Notes: generated from the sequence alone by a model not told the origin. A stretch of DNA of 64,000 nucleotides from Thermorudis peleae (GCF_000744775.1 NZ_JQMP01000001.1:605758-669757), one strand, 5' to 3'; positions 53,207-62,442 are shown, counted from the first letter of the stretch. Translations and numbers: made by a program.

Positions 53207-53472
53207 TGTACTCCATGAGGAGCGTATGACTGTCTTCCAGCAGTGCGAACAGCAAACGGGTGCCGAGTATCCCGTCAACATCTCGAGGACGTTTGGCGCT
53301 AATAACGAGATTCACCAACCTGTTCCCATGCTTGTGAGCAGAGGGATGTGCTCGATGACTTGACAGCGTCTCGATTCTGCGTGACAACACGCAATGGCAC
53401 AGTGTGGGCCAAGGCTGAAGCCCTGTGGGAGTTCAAAGTGCTGATGCCGGGACGGAGAGGAGAAGAGCAGCC
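53207..53472. other. Intergenic region ahead of the Asp-box gene
   Basis: About 265 bases. A TTGACA near 53360 has no good -10 at the right distance. No gene seen. Confidence 0.35.
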
Positions 53473-56400
53473 ATGGCCGAATCTCAGACGGCGTTTGCGC
53501 AGCTTGCGCGTGCGCTCGAGTTCCGCGGCATTGGTCCGTATCGCGGCGGACGCGTGGTTGCCGTTGCTGGACACCCGACTGAGCGCTTAACGTTTTACTT
53601 TGGTTCCACTGGCGGAGGGGTCTGGAAGACTACTGACGGTGGCCGATACTGGCGCAATATCTCTGATGGCTTCTTCCACCGTGCCTCGGTGGGAGCGATC
53701 GCCGTCAGTGAGGCTGATCCGAACGTGATCTACGTTGGCATGGGTGAAGCGTGCATCCGCAATAACGTTTCACACGGTGACGGTGTCTACAAAAGCACTG
53801 ATGGCGGGCGGACATGGACGCATTGTGGCCTGGCTGATACACGCCATATTGGTGCACTCGCAATTCATCCGAAGAATCCCGATATCGTCTATGTTGCTGC
53901 TCTTGGTCATGCCCATGGAGCCAACACCGAACGTGGGGTGTTTCGCTCGCGCGATGGAGGCAAGACCTGGGAACGCGTCCTCTTCCGTGACGAACAGACG
54001 GGAGCGATTGACATTGCGCTCGACCCTCATAACCCGCGAATTGTTTACGCGGCACTGTGGCAAGCCATCCGGCGGCCCTGGGAACTGGTCAGTGGCGGGC
54101 CGGGGAGTGGGCTTTTCCGATCGACTGATGGCGGTGATACCTGGGAAGAACTTTCGCACAAGCCTGGCTTGCCCAAGGGTGTGCTTGGCAAGATTGGCAT
54201 CGCTCCCTCTCCAGCGAAGGAAGGACGGATCTGGGCGATTATTGAGGCCGAGGATGGAGCGGTCTTCCGTTCCGACGACTATGGTGAAACCTGGGAGCGG
54301 CTTTCCGAAGACCAAAGTCTTCGCCAACGTGCCTGGTACTATCACCACATTGTAGCTGACCCCCAGGATCCCGAAACCGTCTGGGTGCTGAACGTCGAAC
54401 TTTGGAAGTCAAACGATGGTGGGAAGACGTTTTTCAGTATCCCAACGCCCCATGGTGACCACCACGCGCTCTGGATCGATCCGCACGATCCCAAACGGAT
54501 GATCCTTGGCGACGACGGTGGCGCCAGCGTCAGCTTCGATGGGGGCAGAACCTGGTCAGACATCTATAACCAGCCAACGGCCGAAATCTACCACGTGACA
54601 GTCGACCGGCAATTCCCGTTCCGGGTCTATGGTGCCCAGCAGGACAATACAACGATCAGCATTCCGAGCCGGTCGCACCGGGGCGCGATCACCGTTGCTG
54701 AGTATGAGGAGGTTGGCGGCGGCGAAAGTGGCTACATCGCCGTCGATCCGCGCAATCCCAATATTATCTATGCTGGCAACTACCTCGGCTACCTCACGCG
54801 CTACGACCGAGCTGCCGGCCAAATCCAGAATGTCCAAGTCTGGCCGGAGACGACGCTCGGTGCTGGTGCGGAAGAGGCGAAATACCGTTTCCAGTGGACA
54901 TATCCAATCGTCATCTCGCCGCATGATCCTGATGTGCTTTACGTCACGTCGAACGTCGTGCACCGCTCACGTGATGGTGGCCAGAGCTGGGAAGTGATCA
55001 GCCCTGACCTCACTCGCAACGATCCTGACAAGCTCAAGTCCTCAGGTGGGCCGATTACCAAGGACAATACGGGGGCGGAATATTACTGCACGATCTTCGC
55101 GTTTGCTGAGTCGCCGGTACAGGCTGGGGTACTCTGGGCCGGTTCGGATGATGGACTGGTGCATGTCTCACGTGATGGCGGCGCCACCTGGCAGAACGTC
55201 ACGCCGCCGGACTTGCCCGAGTGGGCGACGATTAGCATCATCGAACCCTCGCCACATGATGCTGCGACCTGCTATCTCGCAGCCCATCGCTATCGCCTTG
55301 ATGACTTCCGTCCACTGTTGTTCAAGACGACGGACTTTGGTCAGCACTGGCAGCTGATCACCGCTGGTCTGCCGGACGATGAAATTACTCGGGTGATCCG
55401 CGTCGATCCGCAGCGGCCAGGTCTGCTTTTTGCCGGAACCGAGACGGGGCTTTGGGTTTCCTTTGATGATGGGGGGCAATGGGAACGGTTGCGGGGCAAT
55501 TTGCCGGTTGTTCCCATCCATGACCTCGTGATCACAGGCGACACCTTGGTGCTGGCCACGCATGGCCGTGGCTTCTGGTTGCTCGACGACCTCACGCCCA
55601 TACGCCAGTTTGCTCCGGAGCAACTTGAACAACCGGCCTGGCTCTTCGCGCTCGGTGACGTGGTGCGCTATCGCTCATATCGCGGCTTTGGTCATGCTGC
55701 TCCTGGCCAGATTAGCCATCGTGGCGCTGGCGCGTTCCGTGTCTCGTTCGAGCTTCAGGAGACTGAGACGGGAGAGCGACGGGAAATCTTGCTTGATGCT
55801 GCACCAAATCCTCCTGATGGTGCAGTCCTCCGCTACTTTCTCCGTGAGGAGCCAGCAGCTGAGATAACAATCACGATTCATGATGAGGCAGGCAATGAAA
55901 TCCGCCGCTTCTCCAGCACGAAGCCGCAGCCTGTACCAGGACAAGAACCGCCACGTGAGCCTGTGCTGCAGAAAACGGCGGGGGTGCACCAGGTCGTCTG
56001 GAACCTGCGCTATCCCGATGCAACACTGGTTAGCGGCGACAAGTCAATGGAATTTGTCCGCGGCGGACTCGCAGGCCCGCTGGTGCCACCGGGGACGTAC
56101 ATTGCGCGGCTGCAGGTTGGCGATCACGTCGTTGAGCAACGCTTCCACGTGGTGCGGGATCCACGGATTACTGCTCGCGATGCTGACCTGCGCGAGCAGT
56201 TCGAGCTCGCGCTTGCTGTCTGGAAGAAACTCTCCGAAGTGCACGAGGCGGTCAATCGCATCCGCACGTTGCGGCAGCAACTCGAGCCGTGGGAACGGCG
56301 CACAGATCACGAAGCGCTCAGCAGCCAAGCGAAAGCGCTGCGTGAATGCCTGCTCGAGATTGAGGGGGAACTCATCCAGTACCGGGCCAAGAGCAGCCAG

Positions 56401-56628
56401 GATTCACTCAACTTTCCAGTCCGCCTCAACGCGAAGTTAGCTGGACTGGCTGGTGCCATCGGCTCAGCAGATGCGCGGCCAACTGCTGCTCAGCGTGCTG
56501 TCTTCGCCGACCTCGTCGCACGGGCTGATGCCCTTCTTGCCCGTTTGCGTGAGGTGATTGAGCGTGACATCGCAGCGTTTAACCAGCAGATCCGCGAAAG
56601 TGATGCAGCCATCATCGCTGCCTCATAG
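53473..56628 (+). CDS. Asp-box (BNR) propeller protein, VPS10/sortilin-like
   Basis: 1051 residues. About 11 Asp-box repeats are readable over residues 30-690: TDGGRYW, TDGGRTW, RDGGKTW, TDGGDTW, DYGETW, NDGGKTF, DGGRTW, RDGGQSW, RDGGATW, TDFGQHW, DDGGQW. They suggest one or two beta-propellers. A beta-sandwich-like part (about 730-900) and a helical tail (about 920-1045) follow. Such bacterial proteins are often annotated as glycosyl hydrolases or photosystem-stability-like, without proof. No signal peptide: the start MAESQTAFAQLARALEF follows GGAGAGGAG, so a cytoplasmic place is indicated, odd for this type. A terminator follows. Confidence 0.88.
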   Translation: MAESQTAFAQLARALEFRGIGPYRGGRVVAVAGHPTERLTFYFGSTGGGVWKTTDGGRYWRNISDGFFHRASVGAIAVSEADPNVIYVGMGEACIRNNVSHGDGVYKSTDGGRTWTHCGLADTRHIGALAIHPKNPDIVYVAALGHAHGANTERGVFRSRDGGKTWERVLFRDEQTGAIDIALDPHNPRIVYAALWQAIRRPWELVSGGPGSGLFRSTDGGDTWEELSHKPGLPKGVLGKIGIAPSPAKEGRIWAIIEAEDGAVFRSDDYGETWERLSEDQSLRQRAWYYHHIVADPQDPETVWVLNVELWKSNDGGKTFFSIPTPHGDHHALWIDPHDPKRMILGDDGGASVSFDGGRTWSDIYNQPTAEIYHVTVDRQFPFRVYGAQQDNTTISIPSRSHRGAITVAEYEEVGGGESGYIAVDPRNPNIIYAGNYLGYLTRYDRAAGQIQNVQVWPETTLGAGAEEAKYRFQWTYPIVISPHDPDVLYVTSNVVHRSRDGGQSWEVISPDLTRNDPDKLKSSGGPITKDNTGAEYYCTIFAFAESPVQAGVLWAGSDDGLVHVSRDGGATWQNVTPPDLPEWATISIIEPSPHDAATCYLAAHRYRLDDFRPLLFKTTDFGQHWQLITAGLPDDEITRVIRVDPQRPGLLFAGTETGLWVSFDDGGQWERLRGNLPVVPIHDLVITGDTLVLATHGRGFWLLDDLTPIRQFAPEQLEQPAWLFALGDVVRYRSYRGFGHAAPGQISHRGAGAFRVSFELQETETGERREILLDAAPNPPDGAVLRYFLREEPAAEITITIHDEAGNEIRRFSSTKPQPVPGQEPPREPVLQKTAGVHQVVWNLRYPDATLVSGDKSMEFVRGGLAGPLVPPGTYIARLQVGDHVVEQRFHVVRDPRITARDADLREQFELALAVWKKLSEVHEAVNRIRTLRQQLEPWERRTDHEALSSQAKALRECLLEIEGELIQYRAKSSQDSLNFPVRLNAKLAGLAGAIGSADARPTAAQRAVFADLVARADALLARLREVIERDIAAFNQQIRESDAAIIAAS

Positions 56629-56671
56629 CTCCAAGCCTCTCCGAGCCTTGGCTGCCGAGACCATCCAGACG

Positions 56672-56706
56672 CACCGACGTGGGGGCAAGATACCCCCACG
56701 TCGGTG
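56672..56706 (+). terminator. Strong hairpin after the Asp-box gene
   Basis: Perfect 14-base stem CACCGACGTGGGGG / CCCCCACGTCGGTG with a 7-base loop, 43 bases after the stop. The following TATGCTT is weakly T-rich. Confidence 0.75.
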
Positions 56707-56741
56707 TATGCTTGCAGATGAAGAAGGCGTGAGGGGCGTCC

Positions 56742-57212
56742 ATGGCGAGGGAAGCGCCTCTTATCGTCACACTAAACGGCAAGCCCCCTATTGCAAACAA
56801 TGGGCATCGACCACCGCTGCCACCGCGCTGGCTTCTCTTCTGGCGTGGCGTGACCAAGCGCTGCCCCTACTGTGGCGAACGGCGCATCTTCCGCCGATGG
56901 TTTACGCTCGTTGAACGCTGCCCTCGCTGCAACCTGCTCTTCGAGCGCGAGGAGGGATACTGGACTGGATCGATTGCGATCAACACCGTCGTGACCGAGT
57001 TCGTATTTGCCGTAGTACTCGCCATTTGGGTTGCGCTGACTGTGCCATCGGTACCGATCGCACCGCTCCTCATCACCGGCGTCGCAATGAATGCGACGTT
57101 CCCGCTGGCGTTTCATCCTTTCTCAAAGACGCTCTGGCTTGCGCTTGACCTTGCCTTCCATCCGATTGAGCCACAAGAGGTCGCAACGCTCTTCGGCAAA
57201 CCCTTCGGCTAA
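56742..57212 (+). CDS. DUF983-family membrane protein with zinc-ribbon-like motifs
   Basis: 156 residues. Two CxxC pairs, CPYCG and CPRCN (about residues 41-65), then two membrane helices (about 83-103 and 108-125), the order typical of DUF983. Function unknown; in other groups the family lies near cytochrome oxidase genes. The last 48 codons are the outermost part of the large inverted duplication. Convergent, 4-base stop overlap with the amidohydrolase. Confidence 0.88.
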   Translation: MAREAPLIVTLNGKPPIANNGHRPPLPPRWLLFWRGVTKRCPYCGERRIFRRWFTLVERCPRCNLLFEREEGYWTGSIAINTVVTEFVFAVVLAIWVALTVPSVPIAPLLITGVAMNATFPLAFHPFSKTLWLALDLAFHPIEPQEVATLFGKPFG

Positions 57213-58467
57213 CTCTTCGTGCTGCGATGTCGGGCTCGCTGGCGGAATGGATGGCCGATTTCCGTTATTGGCCGTTGGTGCTCGGCAAGCACTGCCCATG
57301 GTTGAAGCGCTGACTCTGGGACTCGTGGTAGAGGCTGACCATCCTTCAATGTCAGCGTGTTTACAAGCAGCTTGTCGCCTTTTCTGGCCTGCATCTCGAC
57401 ATCGTAGAACGTGAAGTCGCCGTCGACGAGTTCGAAGAGCGCAAGGTCAGCGGGAGTGCCGACTGCCAGGGTGCCGAGTTCAGGGCGCCCAATAATCCGA
57501 GCGGGAGCAACGGTTGCTCGCTCGATCACCTCAGGGAGGCTCATCCCGAGGGCCAAGAACTTCGACAGGGTTGTCGGGAGATCAAACATTGGCCCTTGGA
57601 TTGCGAGTTGATGGATATCGCTGCTAATCACGTCTGGCAGCACACCTTGTCGCAGCAGTGCTTCAGCAACGGCAAAGCTAAACGATCCCGCTCCGTGGCC
57701 TATATCCAGCACAAGCCCGCGCTCATGCAATTCGCGAACCTGCGGGTGCAGCGTGCCATCCGGACGAAGGATGCGCATTGAGCCGCCAGTGAAGCAGTGG
57801 GTGAGGATATCACCAGGTCGCAGCAAGGCCGCGACCTCGTCGATCTCTGGTGGCCCCTGACCGATATGGACCATGAGTGGCAGGTTGAGCTGGTCGGCTA
57901 GGTGCCGTGCGAGTTCAAGCGGACGGGTACCGACGCCGCGCGTGGTATTGCGATCGATCCGCGCTTTGATACCGAGGATGAGATCACGATTCTGCTCAAT
58001 CATCTGGGCGGCGAGGTCGAGGTCGCAGTAGTCGAGGTTGGCAAATTCCCAGGTTGGTGCGACCAGGCCGATTGCGGAGAGATTTAACAGCGCGTAGATG
58101 CGGACGCGACTTGTCTCGACAATATAGCGACGAAAGCCGGGGAAGGTGTACGCCCCGGCGCTGCCGACATCAAGCCACGTTGTGACACCGGTGCGTGCCG
58201 CGACAGGGTCAGCCTCGATGCCCAATATGTGACCCCCAGTAGACATGGGTATGGAGGTCGATGAGACCGGGGTGACGATCTGCCCCCGTGCGTCGATGAC
58301 GCGTTCGGCCTGGACACCCTGCAAGGAAGGAGCAACGGCCGCGACCATGCCGTCCTTGATCGCTACATCAAATCGCCCCACCCGCCCAGCGCCCGGGTCA
58401 ATGAACTGCCACCGAGAATTACGGTGTCATAACGTTCAGTTGAGAAGTCTGGAGCCCTTTCCGACAT
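57209..58467 (-). pseudogene. Amidohydrolase/deacetylase family metallohydrolase, left copy (5' end frameshifted)
   Basis: Family of dihydroorotase-like amidohydrolases that remove acyl groups from amino acids or similar. Visible metal/active residues: KARID (candidate carbamylated Lys), MVHIGQGPPE, ILTHCFTGG, SDIHQLAIQGP. From about codon 60 onward the frame is intact. The 5' part is out of frame: a G is missing near 58415 (GGTGG against GGTGGG), and C/G runs at 58221-58237 and about 58275 are shorter than on the other arm, losing the HxH motif of LIDLHTHVYWG. The start would be ATG at 58467. Likely an intact gene in the organism. Confidence 0.75.
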
Positions 58468-58617
58468 CGTATGCTCCAATCTCGTGTTATCGTGGTCATC
58501 CTAAAGCGGCGACCTTTGAGTCAATATCGCGGTCTCGTGCGACAGTAGCACGCACCCTCGTCCATGCGCAACTGCATATGCCGGTTCCATGCCAGATTCA
58601 AGGAACAGAAGTCCTCT

Positions 58618-59552
58618 TCACGTTTTGAGCAACTGGGCGAATTCTTCGACGCTCTGTGGGAAATGGCCGAGTGGAATGACTGGCAAGCGGCCCGGCCCAG
58701 CTCGACTGCATGAGTGCTGCGTGCCACCAACAACAATCCATCGAGGGGCGTACTCTCGGCGATAGACGATCGAGACGCTCGATCGTCTTCAGGAGCGCAG
58801 GGAGATGCTCGGGGTAGACGGCTGCCAGGACGACGAGGGGAGCATGCCAGCGGCGTACGCGTCGACAATATCGTCGATTGGGGTATTAGCGCCAAGATAG
58901 TGGACAGCATAGCCGAACGATTCAAGCAGGCAAGCGGCATATAAAGGCCAAGCTCGTGAAGTTCACCTTCACGCAGGCCGCCACCACCGGCTCGCGTGTG
59001 ATGGTCGGCCGCGGTGTTTGGCTGGTGAGCATCGTTACCAGTTCGCGAATTGCTGCACTCACCTCGTGCTCTTGGCCAATGGTGATCTCGCCTCGTGCCC
59101 AGCGCTCACCGAGTTCACGCAGGGCTGGAGCAAAGACGTATTCAAAGAGCACTGGCAAAGTCATCCCGCTTTCGACAGCATCGTGCATCAACTGTTCGGC
59201 TTCGGCTGTGCGTGCCTGCAGCAGTAGCTCAAGCAACTGCGCTGCGAGCTTTGTGGGATCGTGCTGCGCATCCGCTCGAGGCGTTCGCGAATCTCGGCAA
59301 GCGAGAGGCGAGCGCGCTGCCACCGCTTGATCTGGCGAATCCGCTCGATGTCCTGCAGTGAGTAGAGTCCGATGTCCTCCGGCGTGCGTTCGGGTGCCAG
59401 TAGCCCGATTCGCTCCAAGAACCGAAGGCTCGACATCGTAAGCTCAGGGAATTCTGGCTGCAGTACTTTCACCACTTCCCCGATCGTCAACCGTGTCAGG
59501 GAAGAGGATGGTGATCCGCTCTGTCCCGTCCAGTAGCGTGTTCATTGGTCAT
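58618..59552 (-). pseudogene. CarH-like MerR/B12 regulator, left copy (several frameshifts)
   Basis: Mirror of the intact copy at 61504-62442. Single bases are missing or extra at several runs (for example near 58934, 58970, 59270, 59375 and 59500), so the reading frame is broken into pieces. See the right copy for function. Confidence 0.8.
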
Positions 59553-59596
59553 CCAACACCCTCTCCTGCTCGCCCAGACCATGATCCTGTGCCGGC

Positions 59597-59639
59597 TTGA
59601 CACCGTCGAGAGGATAGCGTAGACTGAAGTTGAACTTCA
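59597..59639. promoter_or_regulatory. Divergent promoter region of the CarH-like gene and small membrane protein (left arm)
   Basis: Plus strand: TTGACA (59597-59602), 17-base spacer, TAGACT (59620-59625), reading into the small membrane gene. A perfect palindrome TGAAGTT-G-AACTTCA lies at 59625-59639, at the -10/start. On the minus strand the palindrome overlaps the -35-like TTGAAG for the regulator (TATCCT 18 bases on). A fit operator for the regulator. Confidence 0.65.
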
Positions 59640-59693
59640 AGTATAAGTTTACCTTCGCTGCGGCGAGGGTGCGAGTGAAAGGACAACGCGACA

Positions 59694-59903
59694 ATGGAGA
59701 CCCTGACCGAGCAACTCCCCCGCAGCACGACGCTCTACACAGCGGCATTTGCCTCAGTTGCCTTGTCGATCCTTGTGTGGCTGTTACGCCGCGGTGATGA
59801 CCGAGCTTCTGCCGAGCGCTTTGGCATCTTCGTTGGGCTGTGGGCTCCAACCTTGCTCATCCTCGGCAAAATCGCTGAAGACCGAGAGCGCACCCGGCTC
59901 TGA
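59694..59903 (+). CDS. Small two-helix membrane protein next to the CarH-like gene (left copy)
   Basis: 69 residues. Two hydrophobic segments (about 14-31 and 43-58) joined by RRGDDRASAERF. Good GAAAGGA ribosome site. Identical in both arms. Divergent from the B12 regulator with a palindromic operator between, so it is the most likely light-controlled target. No known function. Confidence 0.75.
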   Translation: METLTEQLPRSTTLYTAAFASVALSILVWLLRRGDDRASAERFGIFVGLWAPTLLILGKIAEDRERTRL

Positions 59904-59953
59904 GACACCCTCATCGGAGTACGCGTCGCGTTGCGCAGGAGTGGAGAGCGACC

Positions 59954-60298
59954 ATGCAACGACACATCACGCGAATATCATCACCAGCTGGAATCGTCTT
60001 GCCGGTCTGTGTTCTGCCGTTCCAGGAGTCAAGATTCCGCCTACTCCTGCGCAGAATGATCCGGATTGTTCGCGCTCGCTTGCTCGGCGTGCCGTTGCTG
60101 CGTCCGAGTGTTGATCACGACCTCACGCCATCAGGTGCTGTGCAGCGCAACCTCGTCTGGTTCACGGCCAGCACAACACGACGAGTGCGCGGCCGTGTCG
60201 GTCAGTGGCATCCATGTCCTTCGACTGCCTACGCCGCGGCACGGCGAGCACGTCGCCTCCCGCGTCCTTCAGCGCAGGACTGGCCGCATGCCGCGTAG
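59954..60298 (+). CDS. Doubtful ORF, basic, unrecognised (left copy)
   Basis: 114 residues, Arg-rich, with GGAGTGGAGAG upstream, 50 bases after the small membrane protein. The same frame is open on both arms. Composition is unlike a normal soluble protein and other frames are also open, so either it is a real small gene or an undetected frameshift hides the true one. I see nothing better in the 470 bases before the terminator. Confidence 0.3.
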   Translation: MQRHITRISSPAGIVLPVCVLPFQESRFRLLLRRMIRIVRARLLGVPLLRPSVDHDLTPSGAVQRNLVWFTASTTRRVRGRVGQWHPCPSTAYAAARRARRLPRPSAQDWPHAA

Positions 60299-60373
60299 GT
60301 ATGACCATCCTCACGGCGATCGCGGCGTTTGTTGGTTGCTGTAGCATATCCCGTTCCTGCCCCCCCCACCCCA

Positions 60374-60408
60374 CCGGCGCTGCCTCATCCACATCGAGGC
60401 AGCGCCGG
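60374..60408 (+). terminator. Hairpin terminator (left arm)
   Basis: Perfect 13-base stem CCGGCGCTGCCTC / GAGGCAGCGCCGG with a 9-base loop, followed by CCATTTTCTC. Ends the small membrane protein transcript before the next gene start. Confidence 0.75.
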
Positions 60409-60447
60409 CCATTTTCTCTATACTGCATGGTGATAGGGAGGCGAATG

Positions 60448-60510
60448 ATGACGCTTGAGAACCAGCAGGTCCTCGCTGAACAAATTCGTGCCAACCTTAC
60501 CCATGTGCGC
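60448..60510 (+). CDS. N-terminal start of a YggS-like PLP-binding protein, cut at the palindrome centre (left copy)
   Basis: ATG with GGGAGG at 6-base spacing starts MTLENQQVLAEQIRANLTHVR, resembling the first helix of YggS/PLPBP pyridoxal-phosphate homeostasis proteins (IAENLAxVRxRI). The frame is lost where the sequence folds back. The rest of the gene is absent, which supports a contig-end artefact. Confidence 0.5.
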
Positions 60511-60545
60511 CCAGCACACTGTCGCACGTGCGAGCGAATGCGCTG
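60511..60545. other. Loop at the centre of the inverted duplication
   Basis: 35 bases between the arms. Holds the perfect 12-base palindrome TCGCACGTGCGA (60522-60533), whose centre nearly coincides with the centre of symmetry of the arms. Flanks agree only partly when folded. Does not match the standard PacBio hairpin adapter that I recall. Confidence 0.75.
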
Positions 60546-60608
60546 GCGCACATGGGTAAGGTTGGCACGAATTTGTTCAGCGAGGACCTGCTGGTTCTCA
60601 AGCGTCAT
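60546..60608 (-). CDS. N-terminal start of YggS-like protein (right copy)
   Basis: Mirror of the fragment at 60448. Here the frame reads on through the loop as VRQRIRSHVRQCAGR, a better match to YggS (VRxRI...AGR) than the left arm, suggesting the loop bases partly belong to the true gene. Confidence 0.45.
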
Positions 60609-60647
60609 CATTCGCCTCCCTATCACCATGCAGTATAGAGAAAATGG

Positions 60648-60682
60648 CCGGCGCTGCCTCGATGTGGATGAGGCAGCGCCGG
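60648..60682 (-). terminator. Hairpin terminator (right arm)
   Basis: Mirror of 60374-60408, same 13-base stem. Confidence 0.7.
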
Positions 60683-60757
60683 TGGGGTGGGGAGGGCAGG
60701 AACGGGATATGCTACAGCAACCAACAAACGCCGCGATCGCCGTGAGGATGGTCATAC

Positions 60758-61102
60758 CTACGCGGCATGCGGCCAGTCCTGCGCTGAAGGACGCGGGAGG
60801 CGACGTGCTCGCCGTGCCGCGGCGTAGGCAGTCGAAGGACATGGATGCCACTGACCGACACGGCCGCGCACTCGTCGTGTTGTGCTGGCCGTGAACCAGA
60901 CGAGGTTGCGCTGCACAGCACCTGATGGCGTGAGGTCGTGATCAACACTCGGACGCAGCAACGGCACGCCGAGCAAGCGAGCGCGAACAATCCGGATCAT
61001 TCTGCGCAGGAGTAGGCGGAATCTTGACTCCTGGAACGGCAGAACACAGACCGGCAAGACGATTCCAGCTGGTGATGATATTCGCGTGATGTGTCGTTGC
61101 AT
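60758..61102 (-). CDS. Doubtful basic ORF (right copy)
   Basis: Identical translation to the ORF at 59954-60298. No family recognised. Confidence 0.3.
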   Translation of the reverse strand: MQRHITRISSPAGIVLPVCVLPFQESRFRLLLRRMIRIVRARLLGVPLLRPSVDHDLTPSGAVQRNLVWFTASTTRRVRGRVGQWHPCPSTAYAAARRARRLPRPSAQDWPHAA

Positions 61103-61152
61103 GGTCGCTCTCCACTCCTGCGCAACGCGACGCGTACTCCGATGAGGGTGTC

Positions 61153-61362
61153 TCAGAGCCGGGTGCGCTCTCGGTCTTCAGCGATTTTGCCGAGGATGAG
61201 CAAGGTTGGAGCCCACAGCCCAACGAAGATGCCAAAGCGCTCGGCAGAAGCTCGGTCATCACCGCGGCGTAACAGCCACACAAGGATCGACAAGGCAACT
61301 GAGGCAAATGCCGCTGTGTAGAGCGTCGTGCTGCGGGGGAGTTGCTCGGTCAGGGTCTCCAT
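61153..61362 (-). CDS. Small two-helix membrane protein (right copy)
   Basis: Identical to the left copy (69 residues). Divergent from the intact CarH-like gene. Confidence 0.7.
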   Translation of the reverse strand: METLTEQLPRSTTLYTAAFASVALSILVWLLRRGDDRASAERFGIFVGLWAPTLLILGKIAEDRERTRL

Positions 61363-61416
61363 TGTCGCGTTGTCCTTTCACTCGCACCCTCGCCGCAGCG
61401 AAGGTAAACTTATACT

Positions 61417-61459
61417 TGAAGTTCAACTTCAGTCTACGCTATCCTCTCGACGGTGTCAA
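61417..61459. promoter_or_regulatory. Divergent promoter/operator of the CarH-like gene (right arm)
   Basis: Palindrome TGAAGTT-C-AACTTCA at 61417-61431. Toward the regulator: TTGAAG (61416-61421), 18-base spacer, TATCCT (61440-61445). Toward the membrane protein: TTGACA-N17-TAGACT on the minus strand (61459-61431). Confidence 0.65.
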
Positions 61460-61503
61460 GCCGGCACAGGATCATGGTCTGGGCGAGCAGGAGAGGGTGT
61501 TGG

Positions 61504-62442
61504 ATGACCAATGAACACGCTACTGGACGGGACGAGAGCGGATCACCATCCTCTTCCCTGACACGGTTGACGATCGGGGAAGTGGTGAAAGTACTGCAGC
61601 CAGAATTCCCTGAGCTTACGATGTCGAGCCTTCGGTTCTTGGAGCGAATCGGGCTACTGGCACCCGAACGCACGCCGGGAGGACATCGACTCTACTCACT
61701 GCAGGACATCGAGCGGATTCGCCAGATCAAGCGGTGGCAGCGCGCTCGCCTCTCGCTTGCCGAGATTCGCGAACGCCTCGAGCGGATGGCGCAGCACGAT
61801 CCCACAAAGCTCGCAGCGCAGTTGCTTGAGCTACTGCTGCAGGCACGCACAGCCGAAGCCGAACAGTTGATGCACGATGCTGTCGAAAGCGGGATGACTT
61901 TGCCAGTGCTCTTTGAATACGTCTTTGCTCCAGCCCTGCGTGAACTCGGTGAGCGCTGGGCACGAGGCGAGATCACCATTGGCCAAGAGCACGAGGTGAG
62001 TGCAGCAATTCGCGAACTGGTAACGATGCTCACCAGCCAAACACCGCGGCCGACCATCACACGCGAGCCGGTGGTGGCGGCCTGCGTTGAAGGTGAACTT
62101 CACGAGCTTGGCCTTTATATGGCCGCTTGCCTGCTTGAATCGTTCGGCTATGCTGTCCACTATCTTGGCGCTAATACCCCAATCGACGATATTGTCGACG
62201 CGGTACGCCGCTGGCATGCTCCCCTCGTCGTCCTGGCAGCCGTCTACCCCGAGCATCTCCCTGCGCTCCTGAAGACGATCGAGCGTCTCGATCGTCTATC
62301 GCCGAGAGTACGCCCTCGATGGATTGTTGTTGGTGGGCACGCAGCACTCATGCAGTCGAGCTGGCCGGGCCGCTTGCCAGTCATTCCACTCGGCCATTTC
62401 CCACAGAGCGTCGAAGAATTCGCCCAGTTGCTCAAAACGTGA
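61504..62442 (+). CDS. CarH/LitR-like MerR regulator with B12-binding domain (intact copy)
   Basis: 312 residues. MerR winged helix (about 20-92; TMSSLRFLERIGLLAPERTPGGHRLYS), helical bundle with the W-x9-EH signature (WARGEITIGQEH, about 157-168) typical of AdoB12 light sensors, and a cobalamin domain with E-L-H-E-L-G (the ExHxxG ligand motif, His as lower ligand) and VVGGHAAL. In the dark CarH-type proteins bind AdoCbl, form tetramers and repress; light breaks the Co-C bond and releases DNA. AGGAGAGG precedes the start at 61504. The operator palindrome lies ahead of it. Confidence 0.9.
   Translation: MTNEHATGRDESGSPSSSLTRLTIGEVVKVLQPEFPELTMSSLRFLERIGLLAPERTPGGHRLYSLQDIERIRQIKRWQRARLSLAEIRERLERMAQHDPTKLAAQLLELLLQARTAEAEQLMHDAVESGMTLPVLFEYVFAPALRELGERWARGEITIGQEHEVSAAIRELVTMLTSQTPRPTITREPVVAACVEGELHELGLYMAACLLESFGYAVHYLGANTPIDDIVDAVRRWHAPLVVLAAVYPEHLPALLKTIERLDRLSPRVRPRWIVVGGHAALMQSSWPGRLPVIPLGHFPQSVEEFAQLLKT

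Larger units (their letters stand above)
57066..60510. repeat. Left arm of a 3.45-kb inverted duplication
   Basis: Reverse complement of 60546-64000 over its whole length, with the same gene order mirrored. Differences from the other arm are nearly all one-base indels in short runs, and there is one clear substitution (a run of C at 60361-60368, which is broken by T on the other arm). Confidence 0.95.

Noticed and set aside
60511..60545. PacBio missed-adapter explanation for the palindrome
   Set aside because: The loop sequence does not look like the standard SMRTbell adapter; other fold-back routes remain.
60205..60894. 229-residue open frame crossing the palindrome centre (and its mirror 60162-60851)
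   Set aside because: It reads one arm forward and the other back, so the protein is a mirror of itself in different frames; product of the fold-back.
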